From Skeletonema tropicum (lineage: Eukaryota > Bacillariophyta > Thalassiosirophyceae > Thalassiosirales > Thalassiosiraceae): a DNA stretch of 64,000 nt. Made by a program: the position numbers and the translations under genes. This document shows, one piece after another, positions 1 to 9,308 of the stretch. Every line of letters begins with the position of its first letter. The stretch's first letter is position 1. Below the pieces are notes generated by a model, which saw only the letters and a program-made list of their open reading frames with translations, ran no database searches and was not told the DNA's origin. The DNA lies in assembly GCA_037178625.1 (NCBI GenBank), contig CM074132.1, forward strand, positions 1,674,001 to 1,738,000, read 5' to 3'.

Positions 1-332
1 GTCGAGACACAGATTACGATGACATTATCAGTGATGCAACGGAGAAGACTCATTCGTCAAAGAATTTTAGCTCGGGGGTATGGTACGCAACTGGCTTCGC
101 CGGTCATGGGATTGTACCAACCGCCATGGCTGGAAGTGTACTTGCCAATGCAATTCTAGAGATTCCTGATCAGCAACAGTGGAAGCTTTTTCAGACATAC
201 TTTCCCCCATCGTTATTTAATGGATACCCTTATTCTCGGTTAGGTGCTGGTATGGTATTATCAATTTACAACGTGTGGGATTGGGCCGGAAAGAAGGGAA
301 TTCCTCTACCAGCATTGCCCAAGCTTTGGTAG
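1..332 (+). CDS. FAD-dependent oxidoreductase (DAO family), 3' end only
   Basis: The window opens inside this gene; only about the last 110 codons are present, ending at a TAG. The sequence is the same as the end of the complete gene at 34621-36789 (shift 36457). It holds the C-terminal DAO signature: an ATGFAGHG stretch followed by a short helix (AGSVLANAI) that closes over the FAD. This proves that the duplicated block extends leftwards beyond the window. Whether the upstream part of this copy is intact cannot be seen. The product should be the same flavin oxidoreductase as described for the complete copy. It faces the PSS/lectin gene tail to tail. Confidence 0.85.
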   Translation, partial: RDTDYDDIISDATEKTHSSKNFSSGVWYATGFAGHGIVPTAMAGSVLANAILEIPDQQQWKLFQTYFPPSLFNGYPYSRLGAGMVLSIYNVWDWAGKKGIPLPALPKLW

Positions 333-1667
333 AGGCGTAAGTGCAATCACTTAAATCAAGTCAATTTAGTGTGGACGCCATGTGCGTGTGTGGAGTGCAT
401 GTATGTAGGCTGCACTTCGTACAATACATCGTACGGTCTTCGGTATTGCGAAAAAGTGTATGGTACCTATGAGTTGAAAACTTCTCTCTGTGGCATATTG
501 GATCTGCAACCGGTGATAATGTATCTGGACACGGCTATCGACTTCATCAATTCAACCTTACAATTGCGGATCTTTCTATTTTTTTATCAGAGCATTTCAA
601 CAAGTGTTGTTCGCAGAGTTGTTTTCCCTATTGCAAGTGATGCTGCATTTCGATTCAGCTTCAAAATAGAATGAGTTTGTTGAATGTGGGTATGTAGGCT
701 CTACATAGGCTAGGGTCGGTTCTAGAGGTATTTCGAATTTTACCCTGTACCATTCAAATACTGATAGCACTAGCATACTCACTCATGATGTCTTACAGAT
801 TATACTACACTACTACTACGTGCCACTTGATGTGGCTTTTGGTGATGTGGGTGCTGTATAAACCATTCAAATACTGATAGCACTAGCATACTCACTCATG
901 ATGTCTTACAGATTATACTACACTACTACTACGTGCCACTTGATGTGGCTTTTGGTGATGTGGGTGCTGTATAAACCATTCAAATACTGATAGCACTAGC
1001 ATACTCACTCATGATGTCTTACAGATTATACTACACTACTACTACGTGCCACTTGATGTGGCTTTTGGTGATGGCTCAGACTGACACTTCATACCCTTAC
1101 AGTATCGTACTTTAAACGGTACCTCCCTCTCAAAGAGTACCAACTGATACGATGCGTATGGAATGCTGTAAGGTACTCTAGAGATAGAGGATTATCATGA
1201 GTACGTGCAAGTTTGTAGGTCTGTAGGTTATTTCAGGGCTACGGTAAACAATGCTTGTTGGGCCATGTTGTTGGCTTGGAAGCAGCGTGAGCTGACGTGA
1301 AGCTGTTCTCCTTCACTGGGGTTTTTGTATCACGTCAATATCGTAGCGTCAACTCAAAACTCATTCAAATTCAGAACGAAAGTGTAAGGTGAACGATATG
1401 TCCAGAGTCAAACTCTTCCATCCTTGTTCGCTTATCGGCTATTGCTTTACGGATGGAGTCAGCCATGAGTGCACAGTATATGTGATCGTAAAGAACAGGA
1501 GAACGTCAACCAAAAGAAAGTTACTGTTAACACTGTCCTAAAATATTAATGTTACAGCCACATATTCTATTATCACAAAGTCTTTGTACACATATTCTCA
1601 TAGACTGCCTCAGCAATCAATATCTGAACAATGTCTATCAACTTGTCACGGTACATCCTCTTCACCC
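333..1667. other. intergenic region between convergent genes
   Basis: Lies between the end of the oxidoreductase and the end of the PSS/lectin gene, so it should contain both 3' UTRs. It holds a 113-bp tandem triplication (749-1073). A 101-codon open frame at 369-674 has an odd Cys/Tyr-rich composition and no homology I recognise, so I do not call it a gene. The equivalent region in the second block is 36790-38124. Confidence 0.6.
749..1073. repeat. 113-bp tandem repeat, about 2.9 units
   Basis: Units begin at 749, 862 and 975, each opening with ACCATTCAAATACTGATAGC; the last stops after GGTGATG. The units are essentially identical, which points to recent expansion or homogenisation. It sits in the shared 3' intergenic space of two convergent genes. 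The copy at 37206-37530 has the same number of units, so the triplication predates the block duplication. Confidence 0.9.
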
Positions 1668-4600
1668 TTAGGGGCATACCGCTAATGTTTCAAAACCTTG
1701 CCCAGATTCGACGGCATAATAGTCTGTAATGACGCCCGTAGTAGCATCTTGAGCCTTGATGCACATATAATAAGTGCATTCACACTCAGATGTGTAACCA
1801 GGTAGATACAAAACAAGCCCTTGATCTAATATTCCTGAAGTGTAGATAGTAGTGGAAGGGTCCTGAACAACGACGAGGTTACCATCACTTCCAAATGTGG
1901 CAAAATCCCCAACACTCAAAGATTGCCAAAGTACAGAAGGAATTTCTGTGTTATACAATACCATATTCCCATCATTTTGAAAAATCAACAAAAATTTATC
2001 ATCAGGAGTAACGATATTTTGACCAACAAAAAGAACGAACTCGTCTCTCCCAAACCCTTCATAGGAGGGCTCTAGAGAAGGCATCGAACTGGGCTCTGAC
2101 GATGGCTCCGTCGACGTTGAAGGAACGAAACTTGGCTCTGATGAAGGAGAAAAGGATACTGATGGATTCAACGAGGGAGTTAAAGATGGTGCTCCCGATA
2201 CAGAAGGGGTCAAACTAGGCTCAGAAGAAGGAGCACTAGAGGGAATCAAACTAGGATCTGACGAAGGCTGGCTCGACAATGAAGGAACGCTACTAGGCTG
2301 AGAAGAAGGAGCACTAGACAACGATGGATTCAATGAAGGAGTCGAAGATGGTTGTCCACTGGGCTCTGATGAAGGAGACGTAGATAGTGATGGATTCAAC
2401 GAGGGAGCCGAAGATGGTTGTGCACTTGGTTCAGAAGAAGGAGCACTAGACAACGATGGATTCAATGAAGGAGACGTAGATAGTGATGGATTCAACGAGG
2501 GAGCCGAAGATGGTTGTGCACTTGGTTCAGAAGAAGGAGCACTAGACAACGATGGATTCAATGAAGGAGTCGAAGATGGTTGTCCACTGGGCTCTGATGA
2601 AGGAGACGTAGATAGTGATGGATTCAACGAGGGAGCCGAAGATGGTTGTGCACTTGGTTCAGAAGAAGGAGCACTAGACAACGATGGATTCAATGAAGGA
2701 GTCGAAGATGGTTGTCCACTAGGCTCTGATGAAGGAGACGTAGATAGTGATGGATTCAACGAGGGAGCCGAAGATGGTTGTGCACTTGGTTCAGAAGAAG
2801 GAGCACTAGACAACGATGGATTCAATGAAGGAGTCGAAGATGGTTGTCCACTAGGCTCTGATGAAGGAGACGTAGATAGTGATGGATTCAACGAGGGAGC
2901 CGAAGATGGTTGTGCACTTGGTTCAGAAGAAGGAGCACTAGACAACGATGGATTCAATGAAGGAGTCGAAGATGGTTGTCCACTAGGCTCTGATGAAGGA
3001 GACGTAGATAGTGATGGATTCAACGAGGGAGCCGAAGATGGTTGTGCACTTGGTTCAGAAGAAGGAGCACTAGACAACGATGGATTCAATGAAGGAGTCG
3101 AAGATGGTTGTCCACTAGGCTCTGATGAAGGAGACGTAGATAGTGATGGATTCAACGAGGGAGCCGAAGATGGTTGTGCACTTGGTTCAGAAGAAGGAGC
3201 ACTAGACAACGATGGATTCAATGAAGGAGTCGAAGATGGTTGTCCACTAGGCTCTGATGAAGGAGACGTAGATAGTGATGGATTCAACGAGGGAGCCGAA
3301 GATGGTTGTGCACTTGGTTCAGAAGAAGGAGCACTAGACAACGATGGATTCAATGAAGGAGTCGAAGATGGTTGTCCACTAGGCTCTGATGAAGGAGACG
3401 TAGATAGTGATGGATTCAACGAGGGAGCCGAAGATGGTTGTGCACTTGGTTCAGAAGAAGGAGCACTAGACAACGATGGATTCAATGAAGGAGTCGAAGA
3501 TGGTTGTCCACTAGGCTCTGATGAAGGAGACGTAGATAGTGATGGATTCAACGAGGGAGCCGAAGATGGTTGTGCACTTGGTTCAGAAGAAGGAGCACTA
3601 GACAACGATGGATTCAATGAAGGAGTCGAAGATGGTTGTCCACTAGGCTCTGATGAAGGAGACGTAGATAGTGATGGATTCAACGAGGGAGCCGAAGATG
3701 GTTGTGCACTTGGTTCAGAAGAAGGAGCACTAGACAACGATGGATTCAATGAAGGAGTCGAAGATGGTTGTCCACTAGGCTCTGATGAAGGAGACGTAGA
3801 TAGTGATGGATTCAACGAGGGAGCCGAAGATGGTTGTGCACTTGGTTCAGAAGAAGGAGCACTAGACAACGATGGATTCAATGAAGGAGTCGAAGATGGT
3901 TGTCCACTAGGCTCTGATGAAGGAGACGTAGATAGTGATGGATTCAACGAGGGAGCCGAAGATGGTTGTGCACTTGGTTCAGAAGAAGGAGCACTAGACA
4001 ACGATGGATTCAATGAAGGAGTCGAAGATGGTTGTCCACTAGGCTCTGATGAAGGAGACGTAGATAGTGATGGATTCAACGAGGGAGCCGAAGATGGTTG
4101 TGCACTTGGTTCAGAAGAAGGAGCACTAGACAACGATGGATTCAATGAAGGAGTCGAAGATGGTTGTCCACTAGGCTCTGATGAAGGAGACGTAGATAGT
4201 GATGGATTCAACGAGGGAGCCGAAGATGGTTGTGCACTTGGTTCAGAAGAAGGAGCACTAGACAACGATGGATTCAATGAAGGAGTCGAAGATGGTTGTC
4301 CACTGGGCTCTGATGAAGGAGACGTAGATAGTGATGGATTCAACGAGGGAGCCGAAGATGGTTGTGCACTTGGTTCAGAAGAAGGAGCACTAGACAACGA
4401 TGGATTCAATGAAGGAGTCGAAGATGGTTGTCCACTAGGCTCTGATGAAGGAGACGTAGATAGTGATGGATTCAACGAGGGAGCCGAAGATGGTTGTGCA
4501 CTTGGTTCAGAAGAAGGAGCACTAGACAACGATGGATTCAATGAAGGAGTCGAAGATGGTTGTCCACTGGGCTCTGATGAAGGAGACGTAGATAGTGATG

Positions 4601-7127
4601 GATTCAACGAGGGAGCCGAAGATGGTTGTGCACTTGGTTCAGAAGAAGGAGCACTAGACAACGATGGATTCAATGAAGGAGTCGAAGATGGTTGTCCACT
4701 AGGCTCTGATGAAGGAGACGTAGATAGTGATGGATTCAACGAGGGAGCCGAAGATGGTTGTGCACTTGGTTCAGAAGAAGGAGCACTAGACAACGATGGA
4801 TTCAATGAAGGAGTCGAAGATGGTTGTCCACTAGGCTCTGATGAAGGAGACGTAGATAGTGATGGATTCAACGAGGGAGCCGAAGATGGTTGTGCACTTG
4901 GTTCAGAAGAAGGAGCACTAGACAACGATGGATTCAATGAAGGAGTCGAAGATGGTTGTCCACTAGGCTCTGATGAAGGAGACGTAGATAGTGATGGATT
5001 CAACGAGGGAGCCGAAGATGGTTGTGCACTTGGTTCAGAAGAAGGAGCACTAGACAAAGATGGATTCATTGAAGGAGTCGAAGAAGGTTGTCCACTGGGC
5101 TCTGATGAAGGAGACGTAGATAGTGATGGATTCAACGAGGGAGCCGAAGATGGTTGTGCACTTGGTTCAGAAGAAGGAGCACTAGACAACGATGGATTCA
5201 ATGAAGGAGACGTAGATAGTGATGGATTCAACGAGGGAGCCGAAGATGGTTGTGCACTTGGTTCAGAAGAAGGAGCACTAGACAACGATGGATTCAATGA
5301 AGGAGTCGAAGATGGTTGTCCACTAGGCTCTGATGAAGGAGACGTAGATAGTGATGGATTCAACGAGGGAGCCGAAGATGGTTGTGCACTTGGTTCAGAA
5401 GAAGGAGCACTAGACAACGATGGATTCAATGAAGGAGTCGAAGATGGTTGTCCACTAGGCTCTGATGAAGGAGACGTAGATAGTGATGGATTCAACGAGG
5501 GAGCCGAAGATGGTTGTGCACTTGGTTCAGAAGAAGGAGCACTAGACAACGATGGATTCATTGAAGGAGTCGAAGAAGGTTGTCCACTGGGCTCTGATGA
5601 AGGAGACGTAGATAGTGATGGATTCAACGAGGGAGCCGAAGATGGTTGTGCACTTGGTTCAGAAGAAGGAGCACTAGACAACGATGGATTCAATGAAGGA
5701 GACGTAGATAGTGATGGATTCAACGAGGGAGCCGAAGATGGTTGTGCACTTGGTTCAGAAGAAGGAGCACTAGACAACGATGGATTCAATGAAGGAGTCG
5801 AAGATGGTTGTCCACTAGGCTCTGATGAAGGAGACGTAGATAGTGATGGATTCAACGAGGGAGCCGAAGATGGTTGTGCACTTGGTTCAGAAGAAGGAGC
5901 ACTAGACAACGATGGATTCAATGAAGGAGTCGAAGATGGTTGCCCACTAGGCTCTGATGAAGGAGACGTAGATAGTGATGGATTCAACGAGGGAGCCGAA
6001 GATGGTTGTGCACTTGGTTCAGAAGAAGGAGCACTAGACAACGATGGATTCAATGAAGGAGTCGAAGATGGTTGTCCACTAGGCTCTGATGAAGGAGACG
6101 TAGATAGTGATGGATTCAACGAGGGAGCCGAAGATGGTTGTGCACTTGGTTCAGAAGAAGGAGCACTAGACAACGATGGATTCAATGAAGGAGACGTAGA
6201 TAGTGATGGATTCAACGAGGGAGCCGAAGATGGTTGTGCACTTGGTTCAGAAGAAGGAGCACTAGACAACGATGGATTCAATGAAGGAGTCGAAGATGGT
6301 TGTCCACTGGGCTTTGATGAAGGAGACGTAGATGGGCTTAAACTGGGCTTTGACGAAGGCTTACTCGACGTTGAAGGCGCACTACTTGGTTTGAAAGATG
6401 GTTTGTCTGTCTTACTTCGTCGTGTTTTTTTACTCTCCTTTGAAGTCTTGCTATCTGGTTTTGATGTTGGTTCTCTAGGTAGTGATCGATTAGAGCTCTT
6501 CGTTGATGGCGATGCACTTTGCTCTGATGTAGGTTGCTGTGTTTTCTCTCTCTTTCCTGATTTTGACTTTGATGGTCCTAAAGCCAACATTAGATATGGT
6601 CTCGGCGATGATGTTGGCGATTCAATCTGCGCTGAGGTTGGCATCGCCACCAATCCTGCACAAAGGACACCAAGGCTGACGCACAGAGTTACAATAATTT
6701 TTGTCCCTTTCCTGCGCGGTCGTTGTCTCTTTTGCTGTTGTAGTTGCTGTTGTTCTCTGTCTTGTCCATAAGGGATTGTGTTGTCAATGAAAGAGCCTTC
6801 TCTATTGACACTGCCTTGTTGAGCGTTCCTATCTGAAGGAGATTGAGGCGGCTGGATCATGGTGAATGGTTCTTGTAGACTGGAGGATGACGGACTCAGA
6901 AGACTTGTGGTGTTGCTGACTTGAACCGGCGTATTCGTATCCTCAGCTACAGTAGAAGGCAGCTGTGTGAAGACAGATGATGATGGATGAAGTGTTGTTG
7001 GTGTTGGTTCCTCCTCGGAAGCCGAGTGGATGTCTATAGGACAGCGCAGGATCTCACAGTCGGGTGGACTTGGAGCATCGTCGTCGCCGTCCTCACGTCC
7101 TTGGTGGTTGGGTTGTAGCTGATTCAT
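1668..7127 (-). CDS. giant PSS-repeat membrane protein with C-terminal bulb-type (B) lectin domain
   Basis: An uninterrupted 1819-codon frame. Residues 1-140 are hydrophilic, with an Asp/Glu-rich start, a Gln-rich stretch and a basic cluster (QRPRRKGTK). A single transmembrane segment follows at about 143-162 (IIVTLCVSLGVLCAGLVAM). Next come a Lys/Ser-rich neck and about 30 copies of a 44-residue Pro-Ser repeat (PSSEPSGQPSSTPSLNPSLS and variants). The last ~125 residues form a B-lectin-like domain with the mannose-site pattern QxDxNxVxY (FQNDGNMVLY) and a Cys-rich tail. This suggests a type II membrane protein that displays a lectin on a long, probably O-glycosylated stalk in the cell wall or for adhesion. 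PSS-rich surface proteins are known in diatoms; the lectin function is inferred from the motif. Start: first ATG, 19 bp after a stop-rich stretch. The second copy (38125-45968) is frameshifted. Confidence 0.85.
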   Translation of the reverse strand: MNQLQPNHQGREDGDDDAPSPPDCEILRCPIDIHSASEEEPTPTTLHPSSSVFTQLPSTVAEDTNTPVQVSNTTSLLSPSSSSLQEPFTMIQPPQSPSDRNAQQGSVNREGSFIDNTIPYGQDREQQQLQQQKRQRPRRKGTKIIVTLCVSLGVLCAGLVAMPTSAQIESPTSSPRPYLMLALGPSKSKSGKREKTQQPTSEQSASPSTKSSNRSLPREPTSKPDSKTSKESKKTRRSKTDKPSFKPSSAPSTSSKPSSKPSLSPSTSPSSKPSGQPSSTPSLNPSLSSAPSSEPSAQPSSAPSLNPSLSTSPSLNPSLSSAPSSEPSAQPSSAPSLNPSLSTSPSSEPSGQPSSTPSLNPSLSSAPSSEPSAQPSSAPSLNPSLSTSPSSEPSGQPSSTPSLNPSLSSAPSSEPSAQPSSAPSLNPSLSTSPSSEPSGQPSSTPSLNPSLSSAPSSEPSAQPSSAPSLNPSLSTSPSLNPSLSSAPSSEPSAQPSSAPSLNPSLSTSPSSEPSGQPSSTPSMNPSLSSAPSSEPSAQPSSAPSLNPSLSTSPSSEPSGQPSSTPSLNPSLSSAPSSEPSAQPSSAPSLNPSLSTSPSSEPSGQPSSTPSLNPSLSSAPSSEPSAQPSSAPSLNPSLSTSPSLNPSLSSAPSSEPSAQPSSAPSLNPSLSTSPSSEPSGQPSSTPSMNPSLSSAPSSEPSAQPSSAPSLNPSLSTSPSSEPSGQPSSTPSLNPSLSSAPSSEPSAQPSSAPSLNPSLSTSPSSEPSGQPSSTPSLNPSLSSAPSSEPSAQPSSAPSLNPSLSTSPSSEPSGQPSSTPSLNPSLSSAPSSEPSAQPSSAPSLNPSLSTSPSSEPSGQPSSTPSLNPSLSSAPSSEPSAQPSSAPSLNPSLSTSPSSEPSGQPSSTPSLNPSLSSAPSSEPSAQPSSAPSLNPSLSTSPSSEPSGQPSSTPSLNPSLSSAPSSEPSAQPSSAPSLNPSLSTSPSSEPSGQPSSTPSLNPSLSSAPSSEPSAQPSSAPSLNPSLSTSPSSEPSGQPSSTPSLNPSLSSAPSSEPSAQPSSAPSLNPSLSTSPSSEPSGQPSSTPSLNPSLSSAPSSEPSAQPSSAPSLNPSLSTSPSSEPSGQPSSTPSLNPSLSSAPSSEPSAQPSSAPSLNPSLSTSPSSEPSGQPSSTPSLNPSLSSAPSSEPSAQPSSAPSLNPSLSTSPSSEPSGQPSSTPSLNPSLSSAPSSEPSAQPSSAPSLNPSLSTSPSSEPSGQPSSTPSLNPSLSSAPSSEPSAQPSSAPSLNPSLSTSPSSEPSGQPSSTPSLNPSLSSAPSSEPSAQPSSAPSLNPSLSTSPSSEPSGQPSSTPSLNPSLSSAPSSEPSAQPSSAPSLNPSLSTSPSSEPSGQPSSTPSLNPSLSSAPSSEPSAQPSSAPSLNPSLSTSPSSEPSGQPSSTPSLNPSLSSAPSSEPSAQPSSAPSLNPSLSTSPSSEPSGQPSSTPSLNPSLSSAPSSEPSAQPSSAPSLNPSLSTSPSSEPSGQPSSTPSLNPSLSSAPSSEPSAQPSSAPSLNPSLSTSPSLNPSLSSAPSSEPSAQPSSAPSLNPSLSTSPSSEPSGQPSSTPSLNPSLSSAPSSQPSSVPSLSSQPSSDPSLIPSSAPSSEPSLTPSVSGAPSLTPSLNPSVSFSPSSEPSFVPSTSTEPSSEPSSMPSLEPSYEGFGRDEFVLFVGQNIVTPDDKFLLIFQNDGNMVLYNTEIPSVLWQSLSVGDFATFGSDGNLVVVQDPSTTIYTSGILDQGLVLYLPGYTSECECTYYMCIKAQDATTGVITDYYAVESGQGFETLAVCP
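2300..6325 (-). repeat. 132-bp coding minisatellite (44-residue PSS repeat), about 30 units
   Basis: Successive GTCGAAGATGGTTGTCCACT starts are 132 bp apart (for example 2701 and 2833). Units are nearly identical, differing mainly at one synonymous A/G site (CCACTAGG or CCACTGGG). Several units are shortened by internal deletion (near 2470, 5200, 5690 and 6190) without losing frame, since all periods are multiples of three. The unit count is estimated from length. Confidence 0.95.
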
Positions 7128-8216
7128 CTTTGCAGATTAATTGTTGTTGGCATTATGATAGAAACCTGCGCGTTTTGTGAGTTGTGTAAGGATTCATCTT
7201 CTAGTGCATCGATCACATGAAAAGGATGATCAAATACGTATAGAATCAACGCCAGAAGCAGAAACAGAAACTTCAGCAAGGGTAATCAACGCATGGTGAG
7301 AAAACTCTTCCGTGTTTTGTTTTCTCCTAAATCTCTCACTCGATCTGAATTCCTACGTGGATTCGTAGTACAATAATCAATTGTCCGAAGTAGCGAGGCT
7401 AACTGTCCTTTGCATACTTAGCAGAAAACGTCCCACGTACCTACCTTCCAACGTGCAGAAAATGTCCCACTACAACGCACATCGAACGAAAGTGTTGGTT
7501 CAAAGAAGTTATAAGACGTTATCACTACAAGTTGGCTTCTCCTGATCGCCAACAGCTAATCTTTCTTATTATCGAGAATCCTATCTGGTTCGCAGATCGC
7601 CAAACCATCTACGCACGCTGATTCACAGCGCGATTTTAAGTGAAAGTGGTGGTACCGTAAAAGTTGTATAATATTAGCCCTTATCTACGTGCCTACATAC
7701 GAAATCAACCATTTTTACCGACACACACCGCACAAAAACACCCCCTCCATGGTGATTATTCGGCGTACTCTAGTACCTTAGGAAGTGCTTGTGACCATCA
7801 TAGTAACGGCCTTTTTGTCTTCTTCAACATCATTAGAAGCGATTAGGTTGGTTACTATGATGGTCAGGAGCAATATTGAGAGAGCTAGAGCGCATTTTCA
7901 GCACACAGGTGCCGACGCCGAACTTCTGCACCATGTCGGTCCCTAAAAGAATTTTCGAGGATGTCTACAGCGATGATGCTCGGCTGATCGATACAATACA
8001 TTTATTTGAATGTACCGACCAAGTATTATTGCCACAGCCACTCCCAAAGTCACTCAAAGCACTGCCTTGCGGTGAAAATTCGACGCATCATCACAATATT
8101 TGACCCCCTATCCGAAGGGCCTCTCGTCGTAATTATTAATGTTCTGACCAAATAATCTTGTTATTATATATTAATAGAAGCGATTTAATCTATCAAACTT
8201 AATTAGGGACTTGGTA
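7128..8216. other. upstream region of the PSS/lectin gene; no clear gene
   Basis: About 1.1 kb, presumably including the promoter of the minus-strand PSS gene. It holds a hairpin (7792-7866). Between 7857 and 8103 two overlapping plus-strand frames read like protein for short stretches (an ATG at 7857 starts MMVRSNIERARAHF, stopped at a TAA; the other frame runs to 8103). This may be a broken gene remnant, but I recognise no family. Confidence 0.4.
7792..7866. repeat. perfect 16-bp inverted repeat (hairpin)
   Basis: Left arm 7792-7807 (TGACCATCATAGTAAC) and right arm 7851-7866 are exact reverse complements separated by 43 bases. Preserved at 46626-46700 in the second block. It could be a small insertion, a structured RNA or a protein-binding site; nothing decides between them. 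Confidence 0.8.
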
Positions 8217-8728
8217 TAAGCCCAGACAGACCTCAAATCCGTCGGCCGGGCCCATTTTTTTTAGACCTCCACCATGACGGCCGCCTAATAAGCCCCTATA
8301 TTTTATTCTCGATAACTTTTATTATGAAGCAGATATATACTATACCATTGATACTTACCTGTAGAGTATGTTTAGGAGAGCATATTGTATCAAAGAATCG
8401 TAGTAATATCTTATTTTCTCGCCGAGATATGCATTTTGGGGTTTACTATGAGCTTGTCTAACTTTACTGATGGACAAATTTGGCAGGCATGCCCATAGTA
8501 AACCCCAAAATGCATATCTCGGCGAGAAAATAAGATATAAGTACGATTCTTGGATACCATATGATCTCATAAGTATACTCTACAGGTCTGCATCATTGGT
8601 TTAGCATATATCTCCGTTATAGTAGAAATTAAAGTTATGGGCTAGTCAGGCGGCCGCCATGGTGGAGGTCTCTAAAAAATGGGCCCGGCCGACGAATTGG
8701 TGGCGGGAACGGAGACTGTCTGGGCTTA
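8217..8728. mobile_element. 512-bp foldback (long inverted repeat) element
   Basis: Ends are TAAGCCCAGACAG and its reverse complement CTGTCTGGGCTTA, with TA on both sides. Most of the element is self-complementary: inner pairs include a block at about 8243-8287 with one at about 8649-8697 (GGGCCCGGCC core), and a block at about 8360-8455 with one at about 8490-8587 (CGCCGAGATATGCATTTTGG core), leaving a short loop near 8460-8485. The matching place in the second block (47250) has no element, so this is an insertion after duplication or a loss there. It has no coding capacity; it is a MITE-like or foldback DNA element presumably moved by a transposase elsewhere. Superfamily not assignable by eye. 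Confidence 0.88.
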
Positions 8729-8840
8729 TAAGCTGAGATAGGCGACGGCGTCTACGCTGTCGGATGCCATGGTCATGATGGTTTTTTTTATGTACGGTAG
8801 CTTGTGTAAGGGTACGGTAGCTAACTTAAGGTAAGAAATA

Positions 8841-9308
8841 CTACAGAGTAATTAACAATTGTCGTTTTTCGAAAATTCAAAAATAATAAGCGAAAATAAG
8901 GCCAAAAAAATATTTTTCGCTTAACTCTAAACTCACTTCATCATCCGATACAACTCAATGGCGTTATGGCCGTAGGTGCCTACTATACGCCGCCCCCTGC
9001 ACCGCTAGCGACAGCAACCACCTCGGCACTATCATAGGCAGCGCCATGGTAAAAGAGAAGCCGGGGGGGGCGCCTAAGCCTTCCAATAAGAGGAAAACCA
9101 CGTCTGAAAAGGCGGCGAAGCCATCAAATAATAATAAATCGGCTGCGAAGCTGGATGCCAACGAACGTGTCGATCGAGAAGAGCCCAATAGAAAGAAGCG
9201 TCGCAAGGGCTCACATACTCAGCAATCGCAATTGGCTGCATTAGACGATGCAGCACTGTCTCCCGGTGAACGGGCGGATTATTTACAAACAATATGCGTT
9301 TCACGTGA
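8841..9308 (+). repeat. left terminal inverted repeat of the mariner element
   Basis: 468 bp, matching the reverse complement of 11512-11979 and ending just after TTCACGTGA. It includes 205 bp upstream of the ATG at 9046 and then 87 full codons, so it should carry the promoter and translation start of the plus-strand gene. Confidence 0.93.

Noticed and set aside
369..674. 101-codon open frame downstream of the oxidoreductase (also 36826-37131)
   Set aside because: Cys/Tyr-rich without any family pattern, located in a 3' intergenic region; preserved only because the block is a recent copy.
2300..6325. Possible CRISPR-like array because of regular repeats
   Set aside because: Repeats are contiguous 132-bp coding units without unique spacers, in a eukaryotic gene.
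8355..8570. 71-codon minus-strand frame in the foldback element
   Set aside because: It arises from the two complementary arms of the hairpin and has no protein-like features.
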